DNA of 14,041 bases from the NCBI GenBank assembly GCA_044867805.1, contig JBIOVQ010000364.1:1-14041 (forward strand). The letters are read 5' to 3'. Positions 1 through 6,302 of this stretch are shown in pieces. Origin of the DNA: SG8-41 sp044867805. Its GTDB lineage: Bacteria; Pseudomonadota; Gammaproteobacteria; Burkholderiales; SG8-41. The position numbers and the translations under genes are program-made. The notes under the pieces were generated by a model. It was given only the letters and a program-made list of their open reading frames with translations. It had not been told where the DNA came from and did no database searches. Numbering within the stretch: position 1 is the first letter of the stretch; every line of letters begins with the position of its first letter.

Positions 1-1706
1 GCGTGCGTGAGCAGGCACTGCGCGCGCTGCGTCTTCGGAAACGCGATCACGTCGCGGATCGAGTCCGCCCCCACCATCAACGCCACGATACGGTCGAGCC
101 CGAAGGCGATCCCGCCGTGGGGCGGCGCGCCGTACTGGAGCGCGTCGAGCAGGAACCCGAACTTCGCCTGCGCCTCGTCCGGGCCGATCGCGAGCGCGCG
201 GAACACTTTCTGCTGCACCTCGGAACGGTGGATCCGCACCGAGCCCCCGCCGATCTCCCAGCCGTTGAGCACCATGTCGTGGGCCTTGGCGCGCGCCTTG
301 GCCGGCTCGGATTCCAGCAGGTTCTCGTGCCCGTCCGCGGGCGAGGTGAACGGGTGGTGCATCGCGTTCCAGCGCTTTTCCTCGTCGTCCCATTCGAACA
401 TCGGGAAGTCGAGCACCCACAACGGCTGCCAGCCCGACGTCGCGAAGCCGCGCTCGTGCCCGATCTTGACGCGCAGCGCGCCGAGCGCGTCATTCACCAC
501 TTTCGCGCGGTCGGCGCCGAAGAACATGAGATCTCCGTCCTTCGCGAGCGAACGCTCGACGATCGCCTTGAGCGCCTCGTCCGACAGGTTCTTGACGATG
601 GGCGACTGCAGCCCGTCGCGGCCCTTGGCGATCTCGTTGAACTTGATCCACGCGAGCCCTTTCGCGCCGAACCCGCCGACGAACTCGGTGTAGGCGTCGA
701 TCTCGCCGCGCGTGAGCTCGCCGCCCCTGGGCACCAGCAGCCCCGCCACCCGCCCGCCGGGCGTGCCGGCGGGCCCGGAAAACACCTTGAACGCGACGCT
801 TTTCATGACGTCGGTCAGCTCGGTGAGCTGGAGCGGCACGCGCAGGTCCGGCTTGTCCGAGCCGTAGCGCGCGATCGCGTCGTCGTACGAGAGCCGCGGA
901 AAGGGGCTCGGCAGCTCCACCGCGATCGCCTCCTTGAACACGTGGCGGATCAGCTGCTCCATCAGGTCGGTGATGCCGCGCTGATCGAGGAACGAGGTCT
1001 CGATATCGATCTGCGTGAATTCGGGCTGGCGGTCGGAGCGCAGGTCCTCGTCGCGGAAGCACCTGACGATCTGGTAGTAGCGGTCGTAGCCGGCGATCAT
1101 CAGCAGCTGCTTGAACAGCTGCGGCGACTGCGGCAGCGCGTAGAACTCGCCTGCATGCACGCGCGAGGGCACCAGGTAGTCGCGCGCGCCCTCCGGCGTG
1201 GAGCGGGTGAGCATCGGCGTCTCGATGTCGATGAAGCCATGGCGGTCGAGAAAGCCGCGCACCGCCATCGCCGCGCGGTAGCGCAGCCGCAGGTTCGCCT
1301 GCATAGCCGGGCGCCGCAGGTCCAGAACGCGGTTTTCGAGGCGCACCGTTTCCGACAGGCGCTCCTCGTCGATCTGGAAGGGCGGGGGCAGCGACGGGTT
1401 GAGGATGGCTATCGACTGCGCCAGCACCTCGATCTCCCCGCTCGCGAGATCCGGGTTGACGGTTCCCGCCGGGCGCTCGCGCACCTTGCCCTGCACTTCG
1501 ACCACGAATTCGGCGCGGAGCCGGTCGGCCGTCCTGAAAGTCTCCGGCGTGTCGGGATCGCACACGACCTGCACCAGCCCCTCGCGGTCGCGCAGGTCGA
1601 TGAAGATCACGCCGCCGTGGTCCCGCCGCCGGTGCACCCAGCCGCACAGTGTCACCGACTGGCCCAGATGTTTGCGGCTTATTCGGCCGCAGTATTCGCT
1701 TCGCAT
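1..1706 (-). CDS. aspS: Aspartyl-tRNA synthetase, 3' end outside the window; non-discriminating type likely
   Basis: Cytoplasmic class II aminoacyl-tRNA synthetase that attaches aspartate to tRNA-Asp. The visible 568 codons start MRSEYCGRIS at 1706, matching the usual bacterial N-terminus, and run off the window at CLLTH; about 25-35 residues are missing. The N-terminal OB-fold anticodon domain (about 1-110) contains WVHRRRDHGG. The catalytic core has motif 2, FRDEDLRSDRQPEFTQ (217-232), and motif 3, GIAFGLDR, ending at Arg539; a GAD-type insertion lies between. His30 and Gly81 replace the Leu and Lys of the discriminating E. coli enzyme, the pattern described for non-discriminating AspRS. 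Such enzymes also charge tRNA-Asn with Asp, which GatCAB then amidates. No strong Shine-Dalgarno sequence is seen. A heptamer inverted array fills the gap to the upstream DUF502 gene, so co-transcription with it is likely but unproven. Identity is certain; the specificity class is inferred. Confidence 0.97.
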   Translation of the reverse strand, partial: MRSEYCGRISRKHLGQSVTLCGWVHRRRDHGGVIFIDLRDREGLVQVVCDPDTPETFRTADRLRAEFVVEVQGKVRERPAGTVNPDLASGEIEVLAQSIAILNPSLPPPFQIDEERLSETVRLENRVLDLRRPAMQANLRLRYRAAMAVRGFLDRHGFIDIETPMLTRSTPEGARDYLVPSRVHAGEFYALPQSPQLFKQLLMIAGYDRYYQIVRCFRDEDLRSDRQPEFTQIDIETSFLDQRGITDLMEQLIRHVFKEAIAVELPSPFPRLSYDDAIARYGSDKPDLRVPLQLTELTDVMKSVAFKVFSGPAGTPGGRVAGLLVPRGGELTRGEIDAYTEFVGGFGAKGLAWIKFNEIAKGRDGLQSPIVKNLSDEALKAIVERSLAKDGDLMFFGADRAKVVNDALGALRVKIGHERGFATSGWQPLWVLDFPMFEWDDEEKRWNAMHHPFTSPADGHENLLESEPAKARAKAHDMVLNGWEIGGGSVRIHRSEVQQKVFRALAIGPDEAQAKFGFLLDALQYGAPPHGGIAFGLDRIVALMVGADSIRDVIAFPKTQRAQCLLTH

Positions 1707-1720
1707 GGGCTCTCGGAGAG

Positions 1721-1810
1721 CGTGATTCGTGATTTGTGATTTGTGATTCGACCAATTCGGACGCGACGCCCGTGACCGGCACGAATCACGATTCACGAAT
1801 CACGATTCAC
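1721..1810. repeat. Inverted array of heptamers (GTGATTC family), aspS/DUF502 gap
   Basis: Four tandem heptamers, GTGATTC, GTGATTT, GTGATTT and GTGATTC (1722-1749), are followed by a 30-base spacer and four heptamers of the same family in inverted orientation (1780-1810, alternating GAATCAC and GATTCAC). The arms can pair over about 29 bases with few mismatches, giving a long imperfect hairpin. It fills almost the whole gap between the DUF502 gene stop (1815) and the aspS start (1706), so in a shared transcript it would sit just before aspS. There is no U-tract, so a standard intrinsic terminator is unlikely. Confidence 0.85.
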
Positions 1811-1814
1811 CGGT

Positions 1815-2516
1815 TTATTGGTTTGCGGCCTTCTGCTCCACGGCGGCCGGGCGAACGACCGCGCCCGCGCGGCCGGGATCGACGGGCGTGGCGACCCCCA
1901 TGGAGATGATGTACTTGAGCGCCTCGTCCACGGACATGTCGAGCTCGACAACCCTGGAGCGCGGGACCATGACGAAATAACCGCCGGTAGGGTTGGGCGT
2001 GGTCGGCACGTAGATGCTCACGTAGTCGCCTCGCAGGTGGTTTACCACGTCCCCGCCCGGCTGGCCGGTGAGAAAGGCGATCGTCCAGGTGCCGGGTGAC
2101 GGCCACTCGACCAGAAGCGCCTTGCGGAACGCCTGACCGCCCGGGGCGAACAGCGTGTCGCTGATCTGCTTCACGCCTGTATACAGCGAGTTGACCACGG
2201 GGATGCGCTTGAGTACGCCTTCCCAGAACCTGACCAGCCGCTGCCCGATCACGTTGGTGGCCAGCGCGCCGGTCGCGAACACCACCAGCAGCGTCAGCAG
2301 GAAACCCAGCCCCGGAATGTGAATGCCGAGCCAGGCTTCCGTGCGCCATTCCGGCGGCAGCAGCAGCAACGTCTGGTCCATGACGCCCACCAGCAGGCTC
2401 AGCACCCAGATCGTGATCATGACGGGCACCCAGATCAGGAGCCCGGCAATGAGATAGCGCCTGAAGAGCGTCGTTTTCGGCATGTGCCGCGGCGGCACTT
2501 CGGAGCGGTGGGGCAT
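1815..2516 (-). CDS. DUF502 family inner-membrane protein
   Basis: Protein of 233 residues in the DUF502 family; its biochemical role is unknown. A charged N-terminus precedes a first membrane segment at about 20-46 (YLIAGLLIWVPVMITIWVL) and a second at about 66-90. The soluble C-terminal part holds the family-like stretches RIPVVNSLYTGVKQ and YVPTTPNPTGGYFVMVP, so the protein is probably anchored by two helices with a large domain on one side. Two starts are possible: Met1 at 2516, used here, or Met12 at 2483 (MPKTTLFRRYLIAG), which is closer to the usual family N-terminus. Neither has a convincing Shine-Dalgarno sequence. It lies between fmdB and aspS on the same strand, an order I recall from Betaproteobacteria. 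The gap of 178 bases to fmdB makes a separate promoter possible. Confidence 0.88.
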   Translation of the reverse strand: MPHRSEVPPRHMPKTTLFRRYLIAGLLIWVPVMITIWVLSLLVGVMDQTLLLLPPEWRTEAWLGIHIPGLGFLLTLLVVFATGALATNVIGQRLVRFWEGVLKRIPVVNSLYTGVKQISDTLFAPGGQAFRKALLVEWPSPGTWTIAFLTGQPGGDVVNHLRGDYVSIYVPTTPNPTGGYFVMVPRSRVVELDMSVDEALKYIISMGVATPVDPGRAGAVVRPAAVEQKAANQ

Positions 2517-2599
2517 GTCAGGACAGCTTGCGCATCAACGCCTCAGGGCAGCGTCGTCATGGCCCCCGCGTCGCGCGGGCGATTGCCGGAATACCAGAA

Positions 2600-2692
2600 C
2601 CGGTCTCAAGATTCGGATAGCACGCCTTGACGCGCCCCGCTCGGCAGGGGAATACAAGCCATGGGCCTTCAATCTCCTGTTATTGAGACCGG
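2600..2692. repeat. 10-bp inverted repeat with long spacer in the fmdB/DUF502 gap
   Basis: CCGGTCTCAA at 2600-2609 is the exact reverse complement of TTGAGACCGG at 2683-2692, with 73 bases between. The right arm ends 2 bases from the fmdB stop codon (TAG, complement of 2695-2697). On the leftward transcript the arms could close a long-range stem after fmdB. There is no T-run, so it is not a typical terminator. The function is unknown. Confidence 0.5.
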
Positions 2693-2694
2693 CT

Positions 2695-3027
2695 CTAGCT
2701 GCAAGCCGGGCACGCGCCGGAGCCGCAGGAAAATTCCGACTTCGAGGATTCCTTGCTGGAGGCTTCGGCAGGCTTGTCCTGTTTGGCCTCGGCCTTTTCC
2801 GGCTTCGCCCCGGGCTTGTCCTGCTTGGCCGCGGGCTTCGCGGCGCTGTTCTTGAAATCGGTCGCGTACCAGCCGGTGCCCTTCAACTGGAACCCGGCCG
2901 CGCTCACCAGCTTGTTGAAACTGCGCTTGCCGCATTCCGGGCAATCCGTCAGCGGCGCATCGCTCATGCGCTGCATGTATTCCTTCTGAAATCCACACGC
3001 TCCGCAGCGGTACTCGTAGATTGGCAT
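2695..3027 (-). CDS. FmdB-family zinc-ribbon protein
   Basis: Small protein of 110 residues in the FmdB putative regulatory protein family, whose precise role is unsettled. The N-terminal ribbon starts MPIYEYRCGACG and has Cys pairs C8/C11 and C29/C32 that would bind one zinc. Residues about 60-98 are a low-complexity Lys/Ala/Pro/Ser linker with the repeated stretch KQDKP. The C-terminus adds C101, C106 and C109 (CGSGACPACS), a second possible metal site. The start is secure: GGAGG lies 5 bases before the ATG, and a consensus -10 TATAAT lies about 24 bases upstream. It is the first gene of a probable fmdB - DUF502 - aspS cluster. The name FmdB refers to a regulator of formamide/acetamide genes; that function should not be assumed here. 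Confidence 0.93.
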   Translation of the reverse strand: MPIYEYRCGACGFQKEYMQRMSDAPLTDCPECGKRSFNKLVSAAGFQLKGTGWYATDFKNSAAKPAAKQDKPGAKPEKAEAKQDKPAEASSKESSKSEFSCGSGACPACS

Positions 3028-3050
3028 GCTGCCTCCAAATCGGGAAAAGC

Positions 3051-3077
3051 ATTATAACTGATGGAGTTAGCTGTCCG
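3051..3077 (-). promoter_or_regulatory. Probable sigma-70 promoter of fmdB
   Basis: Reading leftward, a perfect -10 TATAAT (complement of 3051-3056) is preceded by a weak -35, CGGACA (3072-3077, 4 of 6 matches), at a short 15-base spacing. Transcription would begin near 3044, giving a leader of about 17 bases that contains the GGAGG Shine-Dalgarno sequence. A perfect 10-base palindrome, CTCATATGAG (3081-3090), lies just upstream of the -35 and could be an operator. Confidence 0.55.
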
Positions 3078-3115
3078 CTACTCATATGAGGGCAGCCGCG
3101 GGCTTTGCAATCGCA

Positions 3116-3151
3116 GCGCTGCGGCTCGCCCGGCAGCCTGGCCGCAGGCGC
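3116..3151 (-). terminator. GC-rich hairpin after the MFS gene, possible terminator
   Basis: GCGCTGCGGC (3116-3125) pairs with GCCGCAGGCGC (3141-3151) with a one-base bulge, closing a 15-base loop. It lies 20 bases after the MFS stop at 3172 on the leftward strand and before the fmdB promoter, where a terminator would be expected. No U-tract follows, so it could act only weakly or with Rho. Confidence 0.3.
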
Positions 3152-3171
3152 CAAGCGCGGACGCGGCGACC

Positions 3172-4362
3172 TCACGAAAGCTGGCCGTCACCGGTATCCG
3201 ATTTGCGCCTTCCGACCGGCAGGACATTCCGGTGTATCAGCAGCGCGACGACGGTCGCGGCCAACGCGACGCCGCACACAGCGAACCAGCCGAACTGCGC
3301 GAATGCCCAACTCGTCAGGAACGCGCCCACGGCGTTGCCGGTCCACACGTGCGCGCCGAACAGGGTATTGGCGCGCGCGCGTGAATCCGGCACCGCCGTA
3401 TTGATCAGCGTCTGGTTGGCGACCATCGCGGCGCGCAGGCCGCAGTCGAGCAGCGCCGCGCCCACGACGACCGCGGCGATGGACCACACGCCGAAGCCCA
3501 TGGCTATCCACGCGGCGAGCATGGAGCCTATCCCCGCGAGCACCACCGGCTTGACCCCGACGCGGTCTGTCCACCGTCCCGCCGGGCGCGCCACCAGGAT
3601 GCCCGCCGCTCCGGGGATGCCGATCAGGCCCGCCGCGGCCGGCCCCACGCGATGGAGGGCCGCCAGCATGGGCGCGGCGACCGCCCAGAACCCGCCGTAG
3701 CAAATGCCGAACATGAACTGGATCGCGACCGCGCGCCGTATGCCGCGTTGCGCCCGCAGGAGACCGCCCATTGACCACAACAGGTCGCGATACGAGGCCT
3801 GTGAAGTGGGCTGCGTGCTGGGCAGGCCTGCCCACAGTACGGGTGTGAGCAGGAGCAGCATGCCCGCCGACAGCGCGTAGCTGTAGCGCCAGCCGATGTG
3901 CGTGGCGATCAGGCCGCCGGCGATCCGCGCGAACAGGATGCCGCAGAACATCGCCGTCAACTGTGTTCCCAGCGCGCGCCCGCGCTGGCCCGGCGGCGCG
4001 ATATCCGCGGTAATGGAGATGAAGTTCTGGGAGAGCGTCGAGCAGATGCCCGTCACCAGGCTCGCTGCCGCCAGCACCGCGATGGAAGGCGCCACCGCCA
4101 TCAGGGCCTGCGCGAGCAGCAGCGCGATGATCTGGCAGAGCACCAGCCTGCGCTTGTCGACGCGATCCCCGAGCGGCACGAGCAACAGCGTGCCCACCAC
4201 CATGCCGCCGAAGGAGAGCGTGGGGATCCAGCCGACGGTCGCGGCATCCGCCTGGAACTCCGCCGCGATCGCCGCCAGCATCGGCGTCTGATAGTGTATG
4301 CCGCCCGTCACGATGAAGGCGGACACCACCATCAGCGCAATCAGGCCGCGATGGTCGGGCAA
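3172..4362 (-). CDS. MFS transporter, 12-helix exporter-like
   Basis: Protein of 396 residues, hydrophobic throughout, with about 12 membrane helices, an inner-membrane carrier of the major facilitator superfamily. The cytoplasmic loop between helices 2 and 3 has a variant of MFS motif A, GDRVDKR (65-71). A second copy, RPAGRWTDRVGVK, sits between helices 8 and 9 as in 12-helix members. Arg-rich ends (NVLPVGRRK) fit cytoplasmic termini. The substrate cannot be read from sequence; the layout resembles drug or metabolite exporters. The start is a TTG at 4362, with AAGGGG about 9 bases upstream and the first helix starting a few residues in. The next in-frame ATG (4332) would cut into that helix. 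The gene is divergent from the hydrolase across 117 bases, and shared control is possible. Confidence 0.9.
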   Translation of the reverse strand: MPDHRGLIALMVVSAFIVTGGIHYQTPMLAAIAAEFQADAATVGWIPTLSFGGMVVGTLLLVPLGDRVDKRRLVLCQIIALLLAQALMAVAPSIAVLAAASLVTGICSTLSQNFISITADIAPPGQRGRALGTQLTAMFCGILFARIAGGLIATHIGWRYSYALSAGMLLLLTPVLWAGLPSTQPTSQASYRDLLWSMGGLLRAQRGIRRAVAIQFMFGICYGGFWAVAAPMLAALHRVGPAAAGLIGIPGAAGILVARPAGRWTDRVGVKPVVLAGIGSMLAAWIAMGFGVWSIAAVVVGAALLDCGLRAAMVANQTLINTAVPDSRARANTLFGAHVWTGNAVGAFLTSWAFAQFGWFAVCGVALAATVVALLIHRNVLPVGRRKSDTGDGQLS

Positions 4363-4479
4363 TGGCTATCCCCTTATCCAGGTGACAACACTAGCATGGA
4401 TGCCCGAGGGCGCCGGATCGGCCCGCGTTCCGATCGACGCGTAGAATGGGCGGGCGACCGTTCGTCATGAGCCAAGCAC

Positions 4480-5343
4480 ATGGATGAGAGCAGGCGCGAG
4501 CTGCTGACAACGGGCGCAGCTGCGGCGGCGGCAGCCACCGCACCGCGCGCGTTCGCGCAACAAACCGGGAAAGGGAAAACCGCCATGCCGTTCTACGAGA
4601 AAGGCGACGTTCGCATTCATTACCAGGAGGCCGGCTCCGGCTTCCCGCTGCTGGTCGTGCCCGGCGGGGGACTGAATTCGTCGATCTCCTTCCTGACGGA
4701 GCGGGCGCCCTTCAATGCGATGGAGGAGTTCAAGGGCGAATACCGCTGCATCGTCGCCGATCTGCGCAACGCCCACGCCGGGCAGTCCACCGGCCTGTTC
4801 GAGATCGACCGGCCGTGGGAATCCTTTGCCGATGACCAGCTCGGCCTGATGGATCACCTGGGAATCAAGCGATTCATGGCGCTCGGCTATTGCATCGGCG
4901 GCCCGTTCGTCTGGAGCCTGATGAAGCGGGCGCCGGACCGCATCGTCGCCGCCGTGCTGGCCCAGCCCGTCGGCTTCCGCCCGGAGGCGCCCGGCATCAT
5001 GTACGAGAACAGCATGAAAACCTGGGTTCCCGAATTCATGAAGCGCCGGCCCGAGATCACGATGGAGATGGTCGACAGGTTCCTCACCCGGATGTACCGC
5101 ACCGACGCCGATTTCGTCTTCACCGTGACGCGCGATTTCGTGCGCAATTGTCAGACGCCGATACTGGTCATGCCGGACGACATCCCGTCGCACCCGTACG
5201 CCGTCGCCATGGAAACCGCGATGCTCGCGCCGAAATCCGAAGTGAGCTTCTATCCCTGGAAGGAGCCCAAGGCGATGATTCCGCTGGCCGTGCGCCAGGT
5301 GCGCTCCTTCCTGCGCGCGCACCGCCCCGCGACGACTAGCTAG
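4480..5343 (+). CDS. Exported alpha/beta hydrolase-fold protein with Cys nucleophile
   Basis: Protein of 287 residues. The N-terminus MDESRRELLTTG followed by an Ala-rich stretch and AFA-QQ (cleavage near 27) looks like a Tat signal, so the product is probably periplasmic. The mature part has the alpha/beta hydrolase fold: LLVVPGGG (57-64, oxyanion loop region), IVADLRNAHAGQS, and the nucleophile elbow GYCIGG with Cys138 in place of the usual Ser. A Cys there is known from dienelactone hydrolases, but the rest looks more like the general hydrolase-1 type. Asp233/234 may be the acid. The final strand lacks the usual GH before the last helix (FYPWKEPKAMIPLAV); the nearest His is H238 in PSHPY. 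The active site is therefore atypical and the substrate unknown. An alternative start at 4585 (Met36) would omit the signal. Confidence 0.88.
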   Translation: MDESRRELLTTGAAAAAAATAPRAFAQQTGKGKTAMPFYEKGDVRIHYQEAGSGFPLLVVPGGGLNSSISFLTERAPFNAMEEFKGEYRCIVADLRNAHAGQSTGLFEIDRPWESFADDQLGLMDHLGIKRFMALGYCIGGPFVWSLMKRAPDRIVAAVLAQPVGFRPEAPGIMYENSMKTWVPEFMKRRPEITMEMVDRFLTRMYRTDADFVFTVTRDFVRNCQTPILVMPDDIPSHPYAVAMETAMLAPKSEVSFYPWKEPKAMIPLAVRQVRSFLRAHRPATTS

Positions 5344-5362
5344 GTCTGGCTGGCGGGTCTAC

Positions 5363-5387
5363 GGCAGTTACTTCTGCCTCTCCGTTT
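5363..5387 (+). terminator. Weak intrinsic-terminator-like hairpin between hydrolase and ssb
   Basis: GGCAG (5363-5367) and CTGCC (5374-5378) form a 5-bp stem with a 6-base loop, followed by TCTCCGTTTT. The hairpin lies 19 bases after the hydrolase stop, in the 53-base gap between the convergent hydrolase and ssb genes. The stem is short and the T-run interrupted, so efficiency is doubtful. Confidence 0.35.
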
Positions 5388-5396
5388 TGACGCCCG

Positions 5397-5858
5397 TCAG
5401 AACGGGATGTCGTCGTCCATCGTGTCGAACGCGCCGCCTTTCTTGGACTGCTGGGGCTTGCCGCCGCCCGCGGTCGCCGCGGCGGGCTCCCGCGACATCG
5501 GTTCGGCGCCACCGCTGCCCCCGCCGCGGCTGCCCAGCAGCTGCATGCGATCGGCCACGATCTCGGTCGAGTAGCGGTCCTGCCCGCTTTCCTTGTCCTG
5601 CCACTTGCGGGTGCGGATGCGGCCTTCGACGTACACCGGGGAGCCCTTCTTCAGATACTCGCCCGCGATCTCGGCGAGCTTGCCGAAGAAGGCGATGCGG
5701 TGCCACTCGGTGTGCTCCTGCTGCTCGCCGCCCTTGTCCTTCCACTTCTCGCTGGTAGCGATGCTGATGTTCGTCACCGCATCTCCGGACGGCAGGTACC
5801 GCGTCTCCGGGTCCCTGCCGAGGTTGCCGATCAGTATCACTTTGTTTACAGAAGCCAT
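5397..5858 (-). CDS. ssb: Single-stranded DNA-binding protein
   Basis: Protein of 153 residues that coats single-stranded DNA during replication, repair and recombination, normally as a tetramer. The OB fold spans about 1-110, starting MASVNKVILIGNLGRDPETR and including EWHRIAFFGKLAEIAGEYL and VEGRIRTRKWQD. A Gly/Pro/Ala-rich linker (about 111-145) leads to the acidic tail MDDDIPF, which recruits partner proteins. All family hallmarks are present and the length is normal. The start is supported by AAGGAG 7 bases upstream. A degenerate octamer inverted array (5878-5952) lies 20 bases upstream of the start, inside the probable leader. I recall ssb following the uvrA-divergent MFS gene in Betaproteobacteria; here the antiporter/UspA pair separates them. 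No LexA-type CTG-N10-CAG box is visible upstream. Confidence 0.98.
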   Translation of the reverse strand: MASVNKVILIGNLGRDPETRYLPSGDAVTNISIATSEKWKDKGGEQQEHTEWHRIAFFGKLAEIAGEYLKKGSPVYVEGRIRTRKWQDKESGQDRYSTEIVADRMQLLGSRGGGSGGAEPMSREPAAATAGGGKPQQSKKGGAFDTMDDDIPF

Positions 5859-5877
5859 TCTTATCTCCTTGCGGATG

Positions 5878-5950
5878 GAGTGATTGAGTGATTCAGTGAT
5901 TAGGCGATCACCTGGCGGACCGGCTTAGTCACCTGACCACATGATCACTG
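5878..5950. repeat. Inverted array of octamers upstream of ssb
   Basis: Left arm: GAGTGATT, GAGTGATT, CAGTGATT and a decayed AGGCGATC (5878-5909). Right arm: three inverted octamers, AGTCACCT, GACCACAT and GATCACTG (5927-5950), whose complements match the GTGAT core. The left arm starts 20 bases before the ssb start codon, so an ssb transcript starting beyond 5950 would carry both arms in its 5' leader. The arms are more diverged than in the other arrays of this window. Confidence 0.65.
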
Positions 5951-6028
5951 AGTAGTCTGTGCGCATTCTGTTCGTCAATGAGCGCCCTGTCCACCCCGGC
6001 GCGAGCAAGGGTCAGAGATCGCTCTCAA

Positions 6029-6046
6029 GGCTGATAACGATCAGCC
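6029..6046. other. Perfect 7-bp hairpin, possible operator
   Basis: GGCTGAT (6029-6035) and ATCAGCC (6040-6046) flank the tetraloop AACG. It lies about 55 bases upstream of the candidate antiporter -35 and 170 bases upstream of ssb. No T-run follows on either strand. It could be a dyad for a regulator; nothing further can be said. Confidence 0.35.
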
Positions 6047-6101
6047 GTGGGCGCGGGATGACAACGCTGTTTTTCATGTGTCACGGCAGGTCCGAATGCG
6101 T

Positions 6102-6131
6102 TTGGCTTCGCCGGGCCTTGCCCTGTATCAT
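6102..6131 (+). promoter_or_regulatory. Candidate sigma-70 promoter of the antiporter-uspA unit
   Basis: -35 TTGGCT (6102-6107, 4 of 6 matches) and -10 TATCAT (6126-6131, 5 of 6) are 18 bases apart. A start near 6138 would give a leader of about 165 bases that begins just before the first of four hairpins. This fit with the folded leader is the main support; the -35 is weak. Confidence 0.4.
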
Positions 6132-6140
6132 CCGGACCCA

Positions 6141-6302
6141 GGGAGATGGCATTCCTCCCCGGTGTCTCTAATACTGTTGGAGACTCTCAACCGCCGCAAG
6201 GCTGATGATGCCTACGAGTCGCGCTGGACGAAGGGCGCCGTAGGCGTTTCCCTCTCCTCCGACGCGTACAACCGATGAATTTCTCTCGTCGGAGGCTAAT
6301 CG
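6141..6302 (+). promoter_or_regulatory. Structured 5' leader with sequestered Shine-Dalgarno, riboswitch-like
   Basis: Four successive stems are visible. (1) GGGAG (6141-6145) with CTCCC (6155-6159). (2) GTCTCT (6164-6169) with GGAGAC (6179-6184), one G-U pair. (3) GCCTACG (6210-6216) with CGTAGGC (6239-6245), continued inside by GCGC (6221-6224) with GCGC (6235-6238) after a 4-base bulge. (4) A perfect 9-bp stem, CCTCCGACG (6256-6264) with CGTCGGAGG (6287-6295), whose right arm contains the antiporter Shine-Dalgarno GGAGG (6291-6295). A second anti-Shine-Dalgarno CCTCC at 6154-6158 is part of stem 1, so mutually exclusive folds are possible. Such layouts are typical of translational riboswitches or thermosensors, and ion riboswitches are known upstream of antiporter genes. 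I cannot assign it to a known class by eye. Confidence 0.55.

Larger units (their letters stand above)
5859..6302. other. 444-base gap between divergent ssb and antiporter genes
   Basis: No convincing gene lies here; a possible rightward frame at 5959-6171 has neither a Shine-Dalgarno sequence nor a recognisable product. From left to right the gap holds an octamer inverted array (5878-5952), a short perfect hairpin (6029-6046), a candidate rightward promoter (6102-6131) and a strongly structured leader for the antiporter (6141-6302). Both ssb (leftward) and the antiporter (rightward) must be controlled from this stretch. Confidence 0.7.

Noticed and set aside
3..1739. A 578-residue plus-strand frame and a 430-residue minus-strand frame over aspS
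   Set aside because: Both are out-of-frame readings of aspS. The true frame shows all class II synthetase motifs without interruption.
1721..1810. CRISPR-like or phage attachment repeat
   Set aside because: Units are 7 bases, contiguous and inverted, without unique spacers; there are no cas genes and no integrase.
5959..6171. Possible 70-residue gene between ssb and the antiporter
   Set aside because: No Shine-Dalgarno sequence and no recognisable product; it overlaps the candidate promoter and the structured leader.
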